DNA of 9,726 nucleotides, taken from positions 1 to 9,726 of the forward strand of contig JAPSGG010000027.1 in NCBI GenBank assembly GCA_031177845.1, in the 5' to 3' direction. Of the stretch, positions 1-8,546 are shown piece after piece; positions within the stretch are counted from its first letter, which is position 1; every line of letters starts with the position of its first letter. This DNA is from Chromatiales bacterium. Its GTDB lineage: Bacteria > Pseudomonadota > Gammaproteobacteria > JACCYU01. Made by a program: the position numbers and the translations under genes. The notes beneath the pieces were generated by a model. It did not search any database. It was not told the DNA's origin and saw nothing but the letters and a program-made list of their open reading frames with translations.

Positions 1-62
1 GTCCCATGCCCGATGAACAGCACACCGAGGATGGCGCGCAAGACGGCGAGGCCGAGCTTCAT
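1..62 (-). CDS. DoxX family membrane protein, N-terminal start only
   Basis: The frame starts at ATG 62 and is cut by the window edge after about 20 residues. The visible protein begins [20 protein letters not shown], which matches the start of DoxX-family proteins: a short basic N-terminus, a first hydrophobic helix and the GHG/GHA motif before the 'QK' region. DoxX proteins are small four-helix inner-membrane proteins, some linked to redox or thiosulfate chemistry, but most have no assigned role. A GAGG-rich stretch lies just upstream of the ATG. The frame overlaps the out-of-context tail of the truncated treS gene in a different frame. Only the first helix is visible, so the family call rests on a short stretch. 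Confidence 0.6.
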   Translation of the reverse strand, partial: MKLGLAVLRAILGVLFIGHG

Positions 63-1332
63 GACCCTCGCCTTTCGCAGTCGGTGTTGACGCGCCGGTG
101 ATGAGCCGCGCCGGACGGGCTGGTTTGCGTCGACGCATGGCGATCTCATCGCCATAGTAGATGATGGGCGAGCCTGGCATGGACATGAGCAGGCTATTCA
201 TCAGGTCGATCCTAGCACGATCGTTGTCCATGAGCGGTGCCAGCCGCCGGCGTATGCCGAGATTCAACCGCATGCGCCGGTCTGTGGCGTACATCTGATA
301 CATGTAGTCGCGCTCGCGGTCGGTGACCATCTCCAGGGTCAGCTCGTCGTGGTTGCGCAGAAAGATGGCCCACTGGCAGGTCTCCGGGATGTCCGGGGTC
401 TGGTCCATGATCTCCACGATCGGATGGCGGTCTTCTTGCGCCATGGCCATATATATGCGCGGCATCAGCGGGAAATGATAGGCCATGTGACACTCGTCGC
501 CGCTGCCGAAGTAGTCCTGCACATCTTCCGGCCACTGGTTGGCCTCGGCCAGAAACATGCGGTTCTTGTAGCGCTGATCGACCACTGCGCGCATGCGTTT
601 GAGCACGGCATGGGTCTCCGGCAGGTTCTCGTTGATGGTGCCTTCGCGCACGCAAAGGTAAGGAATCGCATCCAGGCGCAGCGCATCCACGCCCATATCC
701 AGCCAGAAATTCATCACGCGGATAACGGCGTCGACCACGCGCGGATTGTTGTGATTGAGGTCGGGCTGATGCGAGAAGAAACGATGCCAGTAGTAGGCGC
801 GCGCCACCGGATCCCATGCCCAGTTGGAGGTCTCGGTGTCGGTAAAGATGATACGCGTCTCGGAAAATTTCTGGTCGGTATCGCTCCACACGTAGAAGTC
901 GCGCCTGGCAGAACCCTCGGGCGCTCGACGTGCTGCCTGGAACCAAGGGTGCTGATCGGAGGTGTGATTGATGACCAGCTCGGTGATGACGCGCAAACCT
1001 CGCCGATGCGCTGCCCGCACGAACGCGCGGAAGTCCTTCAACGTGCCGTAGTCCGGGTGCACGGCGCGATAGTCGGAGATGTCGTAGCCGTCATCGCGCA
1101 GCGGTGACGGATAGAAAGGCAGCAGCCACAGCGTGTTAACGCCCAGGTCCTGCAGGTAATCCAGCCTCTGAGTCAGGCCACGGAAATCGCCAATGCCGTC
1201 TCCATTGCTGTCGCAGAAGGCCTTGACGTGCAACTCGTAGATGATGGCATCCTTGTACCACAGCGGATCGGGCGCGGCTGCGTCCTTGACATCGGCAGCG
1301 ACCACTGCCGGTATCGATAGGAGGTCGTTCAT
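1..1332 (-). CDS. treS: Trehalose synthase (TreS, GH13), truncated: C-terminal part missing
   Basis: TreS interconverts maltose and trehalose in the cytoplasm. The frame starts at ATG 1332, 13 bases after the glgE stop. Residues 25-399 follow the TreS GH13 core closely: [16 protein letters not shown] at the start, [20 protein letters not shown], nucleophile Asp221 in LRLDAIPY, acid/base Glu263 in [11 protein letters not shown], and the third carboxylate Asp329 in [10 protein letters not shown]. After [12 protein letters not shown] (ending at residue 399) the expected continuation (the GD-LGDR-GVRTPMQW region and C-domain) is absent. It is replaced by about 45 arginine- and alanine-rich residues with no family resemblance, and the frame is still open at the window edge. 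TreS is usually about 550 residues, or about 1,100 when fused to maltokinase. All three catalytic carboxylates survive, but loss of the rest of the barrel and the C-domain makes activity unlikely. A small deviation is YLCVREGT where the family usually has an aromatic-acidic pair. This is probably a pseudogene. Confidence 0.85.
   Translation of the reverse strand, partial: MNDLLSIPAVVAADVKDAAAPDPLWYKDAIIYELHVKAFCDSNGDGIGDFRGLTQRLDYLQDLGVNTLWLLPFYPSPLRDDGYDISDYRAVHPDYGTLKDFRAFVRAAHRRGLRVITELVINHTSDQHPWFQAARRAPEGSARRDFYVWSDTDQKFSETRIIFTDTETSNWAWDPVARAYYWHRFFSHQPDLNHNNPRVVDAVIRVMNFWLDMGVDALRLDAIPYLCVREGTINENLPETHAVLKRMRAVVDQRYKNRMFLAEANQWPEDVQDYFGSGDECHMAYHFPLMPRIYMAMAQEDRHPIVEIMDQTPDIPETCQWAIFLRNHDELTLEMVTDRERDYMYQMYATDRRMRLNLGIRRRLAPLMDNDRARIDLMNSLLMSMPGSPIIYYGDEIAMRRRKPARPARLITGASTPTAKGEGHEARPRRLARHPRCAVHRAWD
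137..155. repeat. 8-bp perfect inverted repeat at the treS break point
   Basis: The sequence atggcgatctcatcgccat has 8-bp arms and a 3-base loop. It encodes the last conserved TreS residues (GDEIAM region), and similarity to TreS stops immediately after it. The conserved protein sequence itself contributes to the symmetry, so the hairpin could be coincidental. The same arm sequence recurs near 8137-8167. Confidence 0.6.
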
Positions 1333-1345
1333 CCCTGGCAGTCTG

Positions 1346-3304
1346 CTAAGTCGACTTCTGCATACTGAATACGTGCGCCGGCTGACTATACGGATTGAGC
1401 GCGACGTAATTGTGCGCTCCGTGCCAGGTATAGCGCGCGCCGGTCAGCAGATCGTGTGCGTGGTAAGACGCCTGTGTCGGTAGCCCCAATTCTTGGAGCG
1501 GGAGGTGTAGCCAGCCGGACTGCGGATTATAAGGATCGAGATTGACCACCACGACAATAACGTTGTCGAGCGCCTCCGTGCTCTTGCTGTAGGCGATGAG
1601 TTGATCGTTGCCGGTGCTGTGGAACTTGAGCCCCCAGTCGCTTTGCAGCGCCGGATTCTGCCTACGGATGCGGTTGATGCGCGCGATTAAGGGCCTCAGG
1701 CTGTCGGGACGATCGAGATCCCAATAGCGGATCTGGTACTTCTCAGAATCGAGGTATTCCTCGCTCCCGGACTCGCGCGGCACGTGCTCGCACAGCTCGA
1801 ACGCGGGTCCATAAATACCGTAATTCGCGCCCAAGGTCGCGGCGAGAATCAAGCGGATCATGAATGCCGGCCGGCCGCCGGTCTGCAAATATTCGTGCAG
1901 GATATCAGGCGTATTAGGCCATAAGTTGGGGCGAAAGAACTCTCGCACCTCGGTCTGCGTCAGCTCGGTGAAGTATTCGGTCAGATCCCAACGGGCGTTG
2001 CGCCAGGTAAAGTAGGTGTAGGACTGACTGAAGCCCAGCTTGGCGAGTTGATACATGACCTTGGGCCGCGTGAAGGCCTCAGAGAGAAAAATCACATCCG
2101 GATATTGCCGCTTGATGTCGGTAATCAGCCATTCCCAGAAGCGCAACGGCTTGGTGTGCGGATTGTCCACGCGGAAGATGTGCACGTCGTGCTCGATCCA
2201 GAATACGAACACGCTCTTCAATTCTTCCCATAGCGCCTGCCAATCGGCCGTTTCGAAATCGAGCGGATAGATGTCCTCGTATTTCTTCGGCGGGTTCTCG
2301 GCGTATTGGATGGTGCCATCGGGGCGCCAGTGAAACCACTGCGGGTGCTCCTTGACGTAAGGGTGATCCGGCGAACACTGAAAGGCGATATCCAGCGCGA
2401 TCTCCAGCCCATGCTCCCGAGCCTTGGTGATAAACGCGCGGAAATCATCGAAAGTGCCCAATTCCGCGTGGATCGCCTTGTGGCCGCCCTCGTCCGAGCC
2501 GATCGCCCACGGACTGCCGACGTCGTCCTTATCCGCGGCCGGCCGATTGTTCTTCCCCTTACGGTGGGTGTGCCCGATCGGGTGTATAGGGGGTAGATAG
2601 AGGATGTCGAACCCCATTTCCGCGACATACGGCAGGCGGGACTCGGCCTCCTTGAATCCGCCGCCGCAAGAGTGCGGGAACATCTCGTACCAGGCGGAAA
2701 AGCGCGCGCGCTCCCGATCGACCATAATGGGCAGCTCCTGATCGAGCCGAACCACGCGATCCTTATGCGGGTAACGCGCCATCAGCGTGGCCAGGTCTTC
2801 ATCCAGGGCGACGCGCAGTTTTGTCTCTTCGCCGCCTTCCCCGCGCAACTGATGTATCCACGATTCCAAGTGGCTCGCTTCGCTGTGCTTTAAGTTCGCG
2901 GCGGCTTCTTCGATGAGTTTGGCGCCGATGAGAAATTGCAGTGTCACGTCCTGGCCGGCGGCCACGCGCTTCTGCAAATCGCGCCGCCAGGTGCCGAAGG
3001 CATCGACCCAGGCTTGCAGGGTGTAACGATAGCGCCCTAGCTGCTTGACCTCGAAAGACCCCTGCCAACGGTCGTTCACCAGCGGCCGCATGGGCGTCTC
3101 CTGCCAGCGGCGCTCCTCTTCGCGGCGATATAGGAGCCACGCGGAGATCTGATCGTGGCCGTCGGCATAGATATCGGCCTGTACTTCAACGTGATCGCCG
3201 ACTACGCGCTTAACAGCGAAACGCCCGCAGTCCACCTGTGGTGTTACGCCCTCGATAATGACGCGCTTGCGGCCTTGCGCGAGCGAGGATTCGGGCATCT
3301 TCAT
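1346..3304 (-). CDS. glgE: Alpha-1,4-glucan:maltose-1-phosphate maltosyltransferase (GlgE)
   Basis: GlgE transfers maltosyl units from alpha-maltose-1-phosphate to the non-reducing ends of alpha-1,4-glucans and is the chain-elongating enzyme of the GlgE pathway. The 652-residue protein is full length for the family. Residues 1-190 are the N-terminal beta-sandwich and helical region; about 200-560 is the GH13 barrel; about 565-650 is the C-terminal beta domain. Family marks are [14 protein letters not shown] (202-215), [18 protein letters not shown] (236-253) and PWAIG (265-269). The catalytic residues are nucleophile Asp380 in [10 protein letters not shown], acid/base Glu409 in FLSEAFTRP and Asp467 in [12 protein letters not shown]; their spacing agrees with that of characterised GlgE enzymes. 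The ATG overlaps the glgB stop as ATGA, implying translational coupling. No frameshift or missing key residue is seen. The truncated treS gene follows after 13 bases, so the usual partner that leads to its substrate is damaged. Confidence 0.97.
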   Translation of the reverse strand: MKMPESSLAQGRKRVIIEGVTPQVDCGRFAVKRVVGDHVEVQADIYADGHDQISAWLLYRREEERRWQETPMRPLVNDRWQGSFEVKQLGRYRYTLQAWVDAFGTWRRDLQKRVAAGQDVTLQFLIGAKLIEEAAANLKHSEASHLESWIHQLRGEGGEETKLRVALDEDLATLMARYPHKDRVVRLDQELPIMVDRERARFSAWYEMFPHSCGGGFKEAESRLPYVAEMGFDILYLPPIHPIGHTHRKGKNNRPAADKDDVGSPWAIGSDEGGHKAIHAELGTFDDFRAFITKAREHGLEIALDIAFQCSPDHPYVKEHPQWFHWRPDGTIQYAENPPKKYEDIYPLDFETADWQALWEELKSVFVFWIEHDVHIFRVDNPHTKPLRFWEWLITDIKRQYPDVIFLSEAFTRPKVMYQLAKLGFSQSYTYFTWRNARWDLTEYFTELTQTEVREFFRPNLWPNTPDILHEYLQTGGRPAFMIRLILAATLGANYGIYGPAFELCEHVPRESGSEEYLDSEKYQIRYWDLDRPDSLRPLIARINRIRRQNPALQSDWGLKFHSTGNDQLIAYSKSTEALDNVIVVVVNLDPYNPQSGWLHLPLQELGLPTQASYHAHDLLTGARYTWHGAHNYVALNPYSQPAHVFSMQKST

Positions 3305-5232
3305 AACACTGTAGCAGGTTTGAGGAACATCAAGCCCAATGGTGGAAGGTCCAGATACAGCGAGTGAGGACGCCCATGCGCGGGCAACGGCGCGGCCTCA
3401 ACGCGATCGGTGGATGTGTAGCCACTGCCGCCATAAGGCGCGGCATCACTGTTCAGCACCACCTGCCAGAAGCCGCCTTGTGGCACGCCCAGGCCGTAGT
3501 TGTCGCGCGGCATCGGCGTGAAGTTGCACACCACGAGCAGGACCTCCTGAGGCTTGACTCCTTTTCTCAGGAAGCTCACCACGCTTTGCTCGCGGTCCCT
3601 GAAGTCCACCCATTCGAAGCCTGCACCCGAAGTGTCCAATTCGTGCAGCACAGGCTCGCGGCGATAGAGATCGTTCAAGGCCTTCACCCACCGCTGTACG
3701 CCCTGATGCGAATCGTAATTCAACAGATGCCAGTCCAGACTTCGGTCATGCGACCATTCATCCCACTGGCCGAACTCGCCGCCCATGAACTGAAGTTTCT
3801 TGCCAGGATGCGCGTACATGTAGCCCAGCAGCAGGCGAAGATTGGCGAACCGTTGCCATTCGTCGCCAGGCATCTTGCGCAGCAGCGATCCCTTGCCGTA
3901 GACGACCTCGTCGTGCGAGAGTGGCAGCACGAAGTTTTCCGTGAATGCATACCAGATGCTGAACGTGAGTTGATCTTGGTGATACTTGCGATAGATGGGC
4001 TCGCGTGAGAAGTAATAGAGGGTGTCATGCATCCAGCCCATGTTCCACTTGAAACCGAAGCCCAAGCCGCCTTCGTAGGTGGGACGCGAGACCATGGGCC
4101 AGGCAGTCGATTCCTCGGCGATCGTCTGGGTGTCACCGTATTCGCCGTAAGCGGATTCGTTAAGCTTGCGCAGAAAGGAGATCGCCTCGAGGTTCTCCCG
4201 ACCGCCGTATACATTCGGCACCCACTCGCCCTCGCGCCGCGCATAGTCGCGATAAAGCATCGAAGCCACCGCGTCCACGCGCAGCCCGTCGGCGTGATAC
4301 TTATCCAGCCAAAAGAGGGCGCTGCTGAGCAAGAAGGATCTCACCTCGTGGCGTCCATAATTGAAGATGTAACTGTTCCATTCCGGGTGATAGCCCTGCC
4401 TGGGGTCGGTGTGCTCGAAGAGGTGGGTGCCATCGAAGTAGGCCAGTCCGTGAATGTCGCTAGGGAAGTGCGACGGCACCCAATCTAGGATCACGCCGAT
4501 GCCGTGCTGGTGCAGCGTGTCGATCAGGTACATGAAGTCCTGCGGCGTGCCATAGCGCGCCGTGGGTGCGAAAAAGCCGGTCGTCTGATAGCCCCAGGAA
4601 CCATAAAAGGGATGCTCCATCACCGGCATGAACTCCACATGGGTGTAGCCCATCTCGAGCACGTATTCGGTGAGTTGTTGCGCCAGTTCGATATAGGACA
4701 GCGACCGGTTGGCTTCCTCCGGCACGCGCCGCCAAGAGCCGAGATGGACCTCGTAGATCGCCATGGGCGCCTGCGCGCTGTTGACCTTGTGGCGCTCGCG
4801 CATCCAGGTGTGGTCGTGCCATTCGTAGCTCGGGTCCCACACCATGGAGGAGGTAGCGGGCGGCGTCTCCCAGCGTAAGGCGAACGGGTCCCCTTTGTCG
4901 GCGCGATAGCCGTGATAATTTGATTCGACGTGGTATTTATAGCATTCGCCATGTGCGAGTCCCGGCACGAATCCGTGCCAGATGCCGGAGCCGTCATCGC
5001 GTGACCGCAGCGCCGTTGCGCCGGGATTCCAGCCGTTGAATCCGCCGATGACGGAGACTCGCTGCGCGTTGGGCGCCCACACGGAAAACAGCACGCCTTG
5101 CTCGCCGTTCCAGCTGACCAGGCGCGCGCCGAGCTTGTTATAAAGCTGCGTGTGTGTCCCTTCCCTAAAGAAGTGGATGTCGTCGTCGGTCAGCAGACCG
5201 ATGTCGGGGCTGTCAATGGCTATCTCTGTCAT
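3301..5232 (-). CDS. glgB: 1,4-alpha-glucan branching enzyme (GlgB), form without N1 domain
   Basis: GlgB cuts alpha-1,4-glucan chains and re-attaches them as alpha-1,6 branches. The protein has 643 residues, about 90 fewer than the E. coli enzyme, and lacks the extra N-terminal N1 module. It begins just before the second (CBM48) module, with LYNKLGARL at about 30-38 and [21 protein letters not shown] at 46-66. The GH13 barrel runs from about 150 to 530 and the C-terminal beta domain from about 540. The catalytic residues are Asp320 in [14 protein letters not shown], Glu373 in IAEESTAWP and Asp441 in [35 protein letters not shown] (200-220) is a strong branching-enzyme signature. The start overlaps the end of the TreZ-like fragment by 20 bases, and no good ribosome-binding site precedes it, so translation probably depends on coupling to the upstream frame. 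The family identity is secure. Confidence 0.98.
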   Translation of the reverse strand: MTEIAIDSPDIGLLTDDDIHFFREGTHTQLYNKLGARLVSWNGEQGVLFSVWAPNAQRVSVIGGFNGWNPGATALRSRDDGSGIWHGFVPGLAHGECYKYHVESNYHGYRADKGDPFALRWETPPATSSMVWDPSYEWHDHTWMRERHKVNSAQAPMAIYEVHLGSWRRVPEEANRSLSYIELAQQLTEYVLEMGYTHVEFMPVMEHPFYGSWGYQTTGFFAPTARYGTPQDFMYLIDTLHQHGIGVILDWVPSHFPSDIHGLAYFDGTHLFEHTDPRQGYHPEWNSYIFNYGRHEVRSFLLSSALFWLDKYHADGLRVDAVASMLYRDYARREGEWVPNVYGGRENLEAISFLRKLNESAYGEYGDTQTIAEESTAWPMVSRPTYEGGLGFGFKWNMGWMHDTLYYFSREPIYRKYHQDQLTFSIWYAFTENFVLPLSHDEVVYGKGSLLRKMPGDEWQRFANLRLLLGYMYAHPGKKLQFMGGEFGQWDEWSHDRSLDWHLLNYDSHQGVQRWVKALNDLYRREPVLHELDTSGAGFEWVDFRDREQSVVSFLRKGVKPQEVLLVVCNFTPMPRDNYGLGVPQGGFWQVVLNSDAAPYGGSGYTSTDRVEAAPLPAHGRPHSLYLDLPPLGLMFLKPATVL

Positions 5233-5548
5233 GATTTCTGTATGTGGTGGTGAGTATTAAGCATCTGTGCGTATGAGGGAGGAAGCGGTTGGGCTGAAAG
5301 CGAGAAGCAGCATCGGGCACGCGCAGATCGCCGTCGACGCGAAATCGGTAGTGGCCGGATTCAGGGTAACCTGCTTCCAGGCTGAACCAGCCGTCGGCCT
5401 CGGCTTTCATGGCGTGGCGCGTCTCGCCGTCCTGGTCGCCGAGACATAATTCGATCTCGCGGGCGCTGGGCGCCCAAAGCCTAAACCGCGCGCGGCCCGG
5501 TTCGGTCGCCTCCGCCCCGAACGGCATCTTGTGCTGACGGCGTATCAT
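5213..5548 (-). CDS. treZ: N-terminal fragment of malto-oligosyltrehalose trehalohydrolase (TreZ)
   Basis: The frame encodes 111 residues. Residues 9-86 match the N-terminal E-set/CBM48-like domain of TreZ: PFGAE at the start, [14 protein letters not shown] (21-34), the ADGWFS strand (51-56), HYRFRVDG (66-73) and [10 protein letters not shown] (77-86), which is the usual entry to the catalytic part. Residues 87-111 are unrelated, and the frame closes 20 bases inside glgB. Complete TreZ is about 560-620 residues and releases trehalose from maltooligosyl trehalose; the whole GH13 barrel is missing here, so this cannot be an active hydrolase. The start at 5548 lies 11 bases after the glgX stop behind an AAAGAGTG sequence; the ATG seven codons later is closer to the usual TreZ start. 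It is best explained as what remains after an internal deletion that joined treZ to glgB. It may survive because it leads ribosomes into glgB. A free-standing binding module is the less likely alternative. Confidence 0.75.
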   Translation of the reverse strand: MIRRQHKMPFGAEATEPGRARFRLWAPSAREIELCLGDQDGETRHAMKAEADGWFSLEAGYPESGHYRFRVDGDLRVPDAASRFQPNRFLPHTHRCLILTTTYRNHDRDSH

Positions 5549-5559
5549 GTTTTCACTCT

Positions 5560-7653
5560 TTAGATCTCCCGCAGCAACACCAGCGTGCGTCCTTGCAGCG
5601 GATACTGCTGCTGTGCTTGGTATACGGCGGAGGACGTGGCGCCATCCGCCTGACTGGTGTCCAGTTCCACGCGCCACCGAGTGTGCTCGAACGGCAGCGT
5701 GAAGGGGATTTCCTCATGATGGGCATTGAGCAGCAGCAAGAACGAGTCGTCGGGCTCTGTCAGGGCCGCCGCCTCGCCGTGCACCAGCATTCCGAGGCAG
5801 CGAGCGTGCTCATGTTCCCAGTGCGTGTGCGTCATCTCCTGGCCATCCGGATTTAGCCATCCAAGGTCCTTGGCGCCGATCTCCTCCACGGTCTCGCCCG
5901 TGAAGAACCGGCGCCGGCGGAAAACCGGATGTTCCTTGCGGAGCCGGGTCACGCGCCTGACGAAGGCGACCAGCTGGCGATCCTCTGGCTCTAGCTGCCA
6001 GTCGATCCAGCTCAGCTCGTTATCCTGGCAGTAGGTGTTATTGTTGCCTTGCTGGGTGCGGCCCATCTCGTCGCCCGCAAGTAGCATGGGAACGCCCTGG
6101 GAGAGCAGCAGAGTCGCGAGAAAGTTGCGCTGCTGCCGGGCGCGAAGGCTGAGAACGTCGGGGTCGTCGGTGGGCCCTTCGATGCCACAGTTCCAACTTA
6201 TGTTGTCGTCCGTACCATCCCGGTCATCCTCTTTGTTGGCCTCGTTGTGCTTATGGTTGTAGCTCACTAGGTCTTGCAGCGTAAAGCCGTCGTGGGCGGT
6301 GACAAAGTTGATGCTCGCGTAGGGCGCGCGACCGTCTTTCTGATACAAATCGCTGGAGCCTGTAAGCCGGTAAGCTAGCTCGCCGATGCGGCCGCCTTCG
6401 CCCTTCCAGTAGGCGCGCACCGTATCGCGGTACTTTCCGTTCCATTCGGTCCAGCCGATCGGAAAATTACCGACCTGGTAACCGCCTTCGCCCAGATCCC
6501 AGGGCTCGGCGATAAGCTTAACCTGCGACAACACGGGGTCTTGATGAATGATTTCAAAGAAGGCGCTTAAGCGGTCGACTTCGAGCAATTCGCGGGCCAG
6601 CGCAGACGCGAGGTCAAAGCGGAAACCGTCAACGTGCATCTCCAGCACCCAGTACCGCAGACTATCCATGATGAGCTGAAGCACGCGTGGGTGCATCATG
6701 TTCAAGGTGTTTCCGCAGCCGGTGTAATCCATGTAATAGCGGGGGTCGTCGCCGACCAGCCGATAATAGGCGGTATTGTCGATGCCTCGGAACGACAGCG
6801 TGGGCCCCAGGTGATTGCCCTCGGCGGTGTGGTTGTACACGACATCCAGGATTACCTCGATGCCCGCGGAATGCAGCGCCCGCACCATGGTCTTGAACTC
6901 GGCCGCCTTGCCGCTGCCCGAGTAGCGGGCATCGGGCGCGAAGAAGCCGATCGAATTGTATCCCCAGTAATTGCGCAGACCCTGGTCCACCAGATAGCGA
7001 TCGTCGACAAAGGTATGCACAGGCATCAGTTCCATGGCGGTGACGCCCAGGCGTTTGAGATGCTCTATGGCGGGGGCGCTGGCAAGGCCAGCATAGGTGC
7101 CGCGCAGCACCTGCGGTATCTCGGGATGGTGATTGGTGAAGCCTTTGACATGCATCTCATAAATAATCGTGTCATGCCACGGCGTGTTGGGCCGACGGTC
7201 GTCACCCCAAGTAAAAGCGGTCTCGATGACCTTGCATTTGGGCATTCCCGCCGCATCGTCGCGCCGGTCGAATGACAAGTCCCCCTTTTTCGCGCCGATG
7301 CGATATCCGAACCGCGCATCGCTCCACACCAGCGTCCCTTGGATCGAGCGCGCGTAGGGGTCCAGCAGCAGCTTATTGGGGTTAAAGCGGTGTCCCTGCT
7401 CCGGTGCGTACGGACCATACACGCGGTACCCGTACAGAAGACCGGGCCGCGCCTCGGGAAGGTAGCAGTGCCAGACTTGATCAGTACGCTCCGGTAGGAC
7501 GATGCGCTCGCGCTCGCGGCGGCCTCGGTTGTCGAACAGGCATAATTCCACCTTTTCCGCGTGTTCGGAAAACAGGGCGAAATTGACCCCTTCGCCATCC
7601 CAGTTCGCCCCCAGGGGATAGGACTGGCCGGGCCATACCGCAGAAGCTTTCAT
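5560..7653 (-). CDS. glgX: Glycogen debranching enzyme (GlgX)
   Basis: GlgX hydrolyses alpha-1,6 branches of glycogen, preferring short stubs left by phosphorylase. The protein has 697 residues, normal for GlgX/isoamylase-type debranchers. An N-terminal CBM48 domain occupies about 10-105 ([21 protein letters not shown] at 12-32; [19 protein letters not shown] at 74-92). The GH13_11 barrel spans about 160-570, with VVYNHTAEG (271-279), nucleophile Asp347 in [10 protein letters not shown], acid/base Glu383 in [16 protein letters not shown] and Asp455 in [35 protein letters not shown] (535-552) is a hallmark of this subfamily. The start is well bounded: an in-frame TAA lies at 7674-7672 and no other ATG lies between. 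The ribosome-binding site is weak. This is the first gene of the operon; the next frame starts 11 bases after its stop. Confidence 0.97.
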   Translation of the reverse strand: MKASAVWPGQSYPLGANWDGEGVNFALFSEHAEKVELCLFDNRGRRERERIVLPERTDQVWHCYLPEARPGLLYGYRVYGPYAPEQGHRFNPNKLLLDPYARSIQGTLVWSDARFGYRIGAKKGDLSFDRRDDAAGMPKCKVIETAFTWGDDRRPNTPWHDTIIYEMHVKGFTNHHPEIPQVLRGTYAGLASAPAIEHLKRLGVTAMELMPVHTFVDDRYLVDQGLRNYWGYNSIGFFAPDARYSGSGKAAEFKTMVRALHSAGIEVILDVVYNHTAEGNHLGPTLSFRGIDNTAYYRLVGDDPRYYMDYTGCGNTLNMMHPRVLQLIMDSLRYWVLEMHVDGFRFDLASALARELLEVDRLSAFFEIIHQDPVLSQVKLIAEPWDLGEGGYQVGNFPIGWTEWNGKYRDTVRAYWKGEGGRIGELAYRLTGSSDLYQKDGRAPYASINFVTAHDGFTLQDLVSYNHKHNEANKEDDRDGTDDNISWNCGIEGPTDDPDVLSLRARQQRNFLATLLLSQGVPMLLAGDEMGRTQQGNNNTYCQDNELSWIDWQLEPEDRQLVAFVRRVTRLRKEHPVFRRRRFFTGETVEEIGAKDLGWLNPDGQEMTHTHWEHEHARCLGMLVHGEAAALTEPDDSFLLLLNAHHEEIPFTLPFEHTRWRVELDTSQADGATSSAVYQAQQQYPLQGRTLVLLREI

Positions 7654-7869
7654 GCCGATGAACGATCTTCGTTATTGGGTATGTTGGCGCATGACGGTGA
7701 ATCGGGCGTAGATGCTGCAAAGCACATGCCACTGTCGGGCGAGTCATCGCAGCGCCATGAACATCTGCACTAGGCCGGTCGTACGACGGCTGTATCACCA
7801 GAAAATCAGTATCGCGTTGGCGCGCGCGAGTGTTACAAGCTGCGCGTGTGATAGCTCTTACAGTCGCCG

Positions 7870-7875
7870 ATTGTA
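7870..7875 (-). promoter_or_regulatory. Possible -10 element upstream of glgX
   Basis: Read on the minus strand this is TACAAT, one mismatch from TATAAT, about 215 bases before glgX. No good -35 hexamer sits 16-18 bases upstream, so it is a weak candidate that might need an activator. Confidence 0.2.
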
Positions 7876-7884
7876 GCTATTACA
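7872..7884. promoter_or_regulatory. Imperfect palindrome overlapping the candidate -10
   Basis: The sequence tgtagctattaca has TGTA/TACA ends around five bases. Its shape recalls half-sites used by sugar-responsive repressors, and it overlaps the possible -10. There is no second copy nearby and no regulator gene in the window, so an operator role is only a guess. Confidence 0.15.
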
Positions 7885-8095
7885 CGTACGGGGAAGCGGT
7901 CGGGCCTAGAATACCAAGTGTGACTCCAACGCGTGGCTGGAAGATCAGGCTATTGACGCTGGTGGCGCCCCGGGCAGATACGCACTTTCAACATAAGCGG
8001 TCGTCCATTATGGCATGGCCTTGGGTATTATTTGGATTGCACCGCTAAGCGTACCGTCTTTGTTCGGGAAAATGGCCTAAGGACCCTTTCGGGGC

Positions 8096-8123
8096 AAAGA
8101 AAAAGCCCCGCACAAGGCGGGGC
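8096..8123 (-). terminator. Rho-independent terminator, minus strand
   Basis: Read on the minus strand, gccccgc and gcggggc form a 7-bp GC-rich perfect stem with a 5-base loop, followed at once by TTTTTCTTT. This is a textbook intrinsic terminator. It ends whatever is transcribed leftward from the decayed region and separates it from the glgX operon. The complete functional gene it once served is not recognisable. Confidence 0.85.
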
Positions 8124-8127
8124 AGAA

Positions 8128-8337
8128 TTAGAACATCGATCGCCATTTGGAGGCGTTATGGCGATCGCGACTAAAGCTATCAGGCGGTGTCCACGTTAGC
8201 GACCGCGGCCCGATGGAGCCACCCGAATCCGCGATAAGCGGCGGTATTAAGAAGAAACCGACGCGTCGCGGCCGGGCTCTGAGGGTCCGATCAGCACCGG
8301 TCCCTCGGCGCATCTCCTTATGCTCGCGATATTCCAA
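8128..8337 (-). CDS. Hypothetical 69-residue frame ending at the terminator
   Basis: This open frame runs MEYREHKEMRR... to ...SKWRSMF, with a TAA only a few bases before the terminator stem. No family is recognised; the protein is rich in arginine with no clear helix or hydrophobic pattern. An AAGGAG sequence lies inside the frame, directly against a second ATG (MRRGTG), too close to serve it well. The position next to a strong terminator is the only argument that it, or a gene it derives from, was real. Confidence 0.2.
   Translation of the reverse strand: MEYREHKEMRRGTGADRTLRARPRRVGFFLIPPLIADSGGSIGPRSLTWTPPDSFSRDRHNASKWRSMF
8137..8167. repeat. 10-bp perfect inverted repeat with 11-base loop
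   Basis: The arms cgatcgccat (8137-8146) and atggcgatcg (8158-8167) are exact complements. The repeat lies 14 bases beyond the terminator stem. Its arms contain the same ATGGCGAT/ATCGCCAT octamers found in the hairpin at the treS break point. Confidence 0.6.
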
Positions 8338-8421
8338 CAGACGCCTGCCACGGGGGCGAGGGGAAGCAGACCAAGCGGGCAGGGCAGGCGAGTGGCAGCT
8401 CGTCAGACGCCGTCACAGTTT

Positions 8422-8546
8422 CTAACGGCCAATGTCTTGAAGGTCTTTGTTCTCCCGGATTCCTCGGAAAGAGGCGTGACGAAGATACCCGCTAGGGGTC
8501 ACTTCTCCGCATACGCTGCTTCGATGACGAGGTATGACTGAACCCC
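8422..8546 (-). pseudogene. Remnant resembling the C-terminal end of DNA ligase D (LigD ligase domain)
   Basis: Two short overlapping frames on the minus strand read as parts of one protein. The upstream one gives YLVIEAAYAEK and stops at 8501-8499. The other, shifted by one base at about 8502, continues EVTPSGYLRHASFRGIREN and ends at a TAG at 8424-8422. Together they follow the pattern LVxEVxFxEwTxxGxLRHPSFxGLREDK of the OB-fold end of the ligase domain of LigD, the ATP-dependent ligase of bacterial non-homologous end joining. A frameshift inside such a conserved stretch, and the lack of a readable match upstream, mark it as a relic. The match is from memory of the motif and covers only about 30 residues. 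Confidence 0.45.

Larger units (their letters stand above)
7654..8095. other. Upstream region of the glgX operon, no gene seen
   Basis: About 440 bases lie between the glgX start and the upstream terminator. Short frames exist on both strands, but none resembles a known protein or has a good ribosome-binding site. The segment is bounded by a terminator on one side and the first gene of the operon on the other, so it should hold the operon promoter and leader. Confidence 0.5.

Noticed and set aside
349..1107. Long plus-strand open frame of 252 codons
   Set aside because: It lies opposite the conserved TreS catalytic domain and its sequence is that of an antisense shadow; it resembles no family.
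3364..4008. Plus-strand open frame of 214 codons opposite glgB
   Set aside because: It is the complement of a fully conserved glgB region, as expected for a GC-rich gene, with no independent domain.
5213..5677. Longer 154-residue version of the TreZ-like frame starting inside glgX
   Set aside because: The added N-terminal residues are out-of-frame glgX sequence, and TreZ similarity starts only near the ATGs at 5548 and 5527.
6634..7275. Plus-strand open frame of 213 codons opposite glgX
   Set aside because: It is an antisense shadow of the GlgX barrel; its composition follows GlgX codons and no family is recognised.
7830..8048. Plus-strand 72-codon frame upstream of glgX
   Set aside because: It shows no family resemblance and lies in the presumed promoter region of the divergent operon; it is likely a chance frame.
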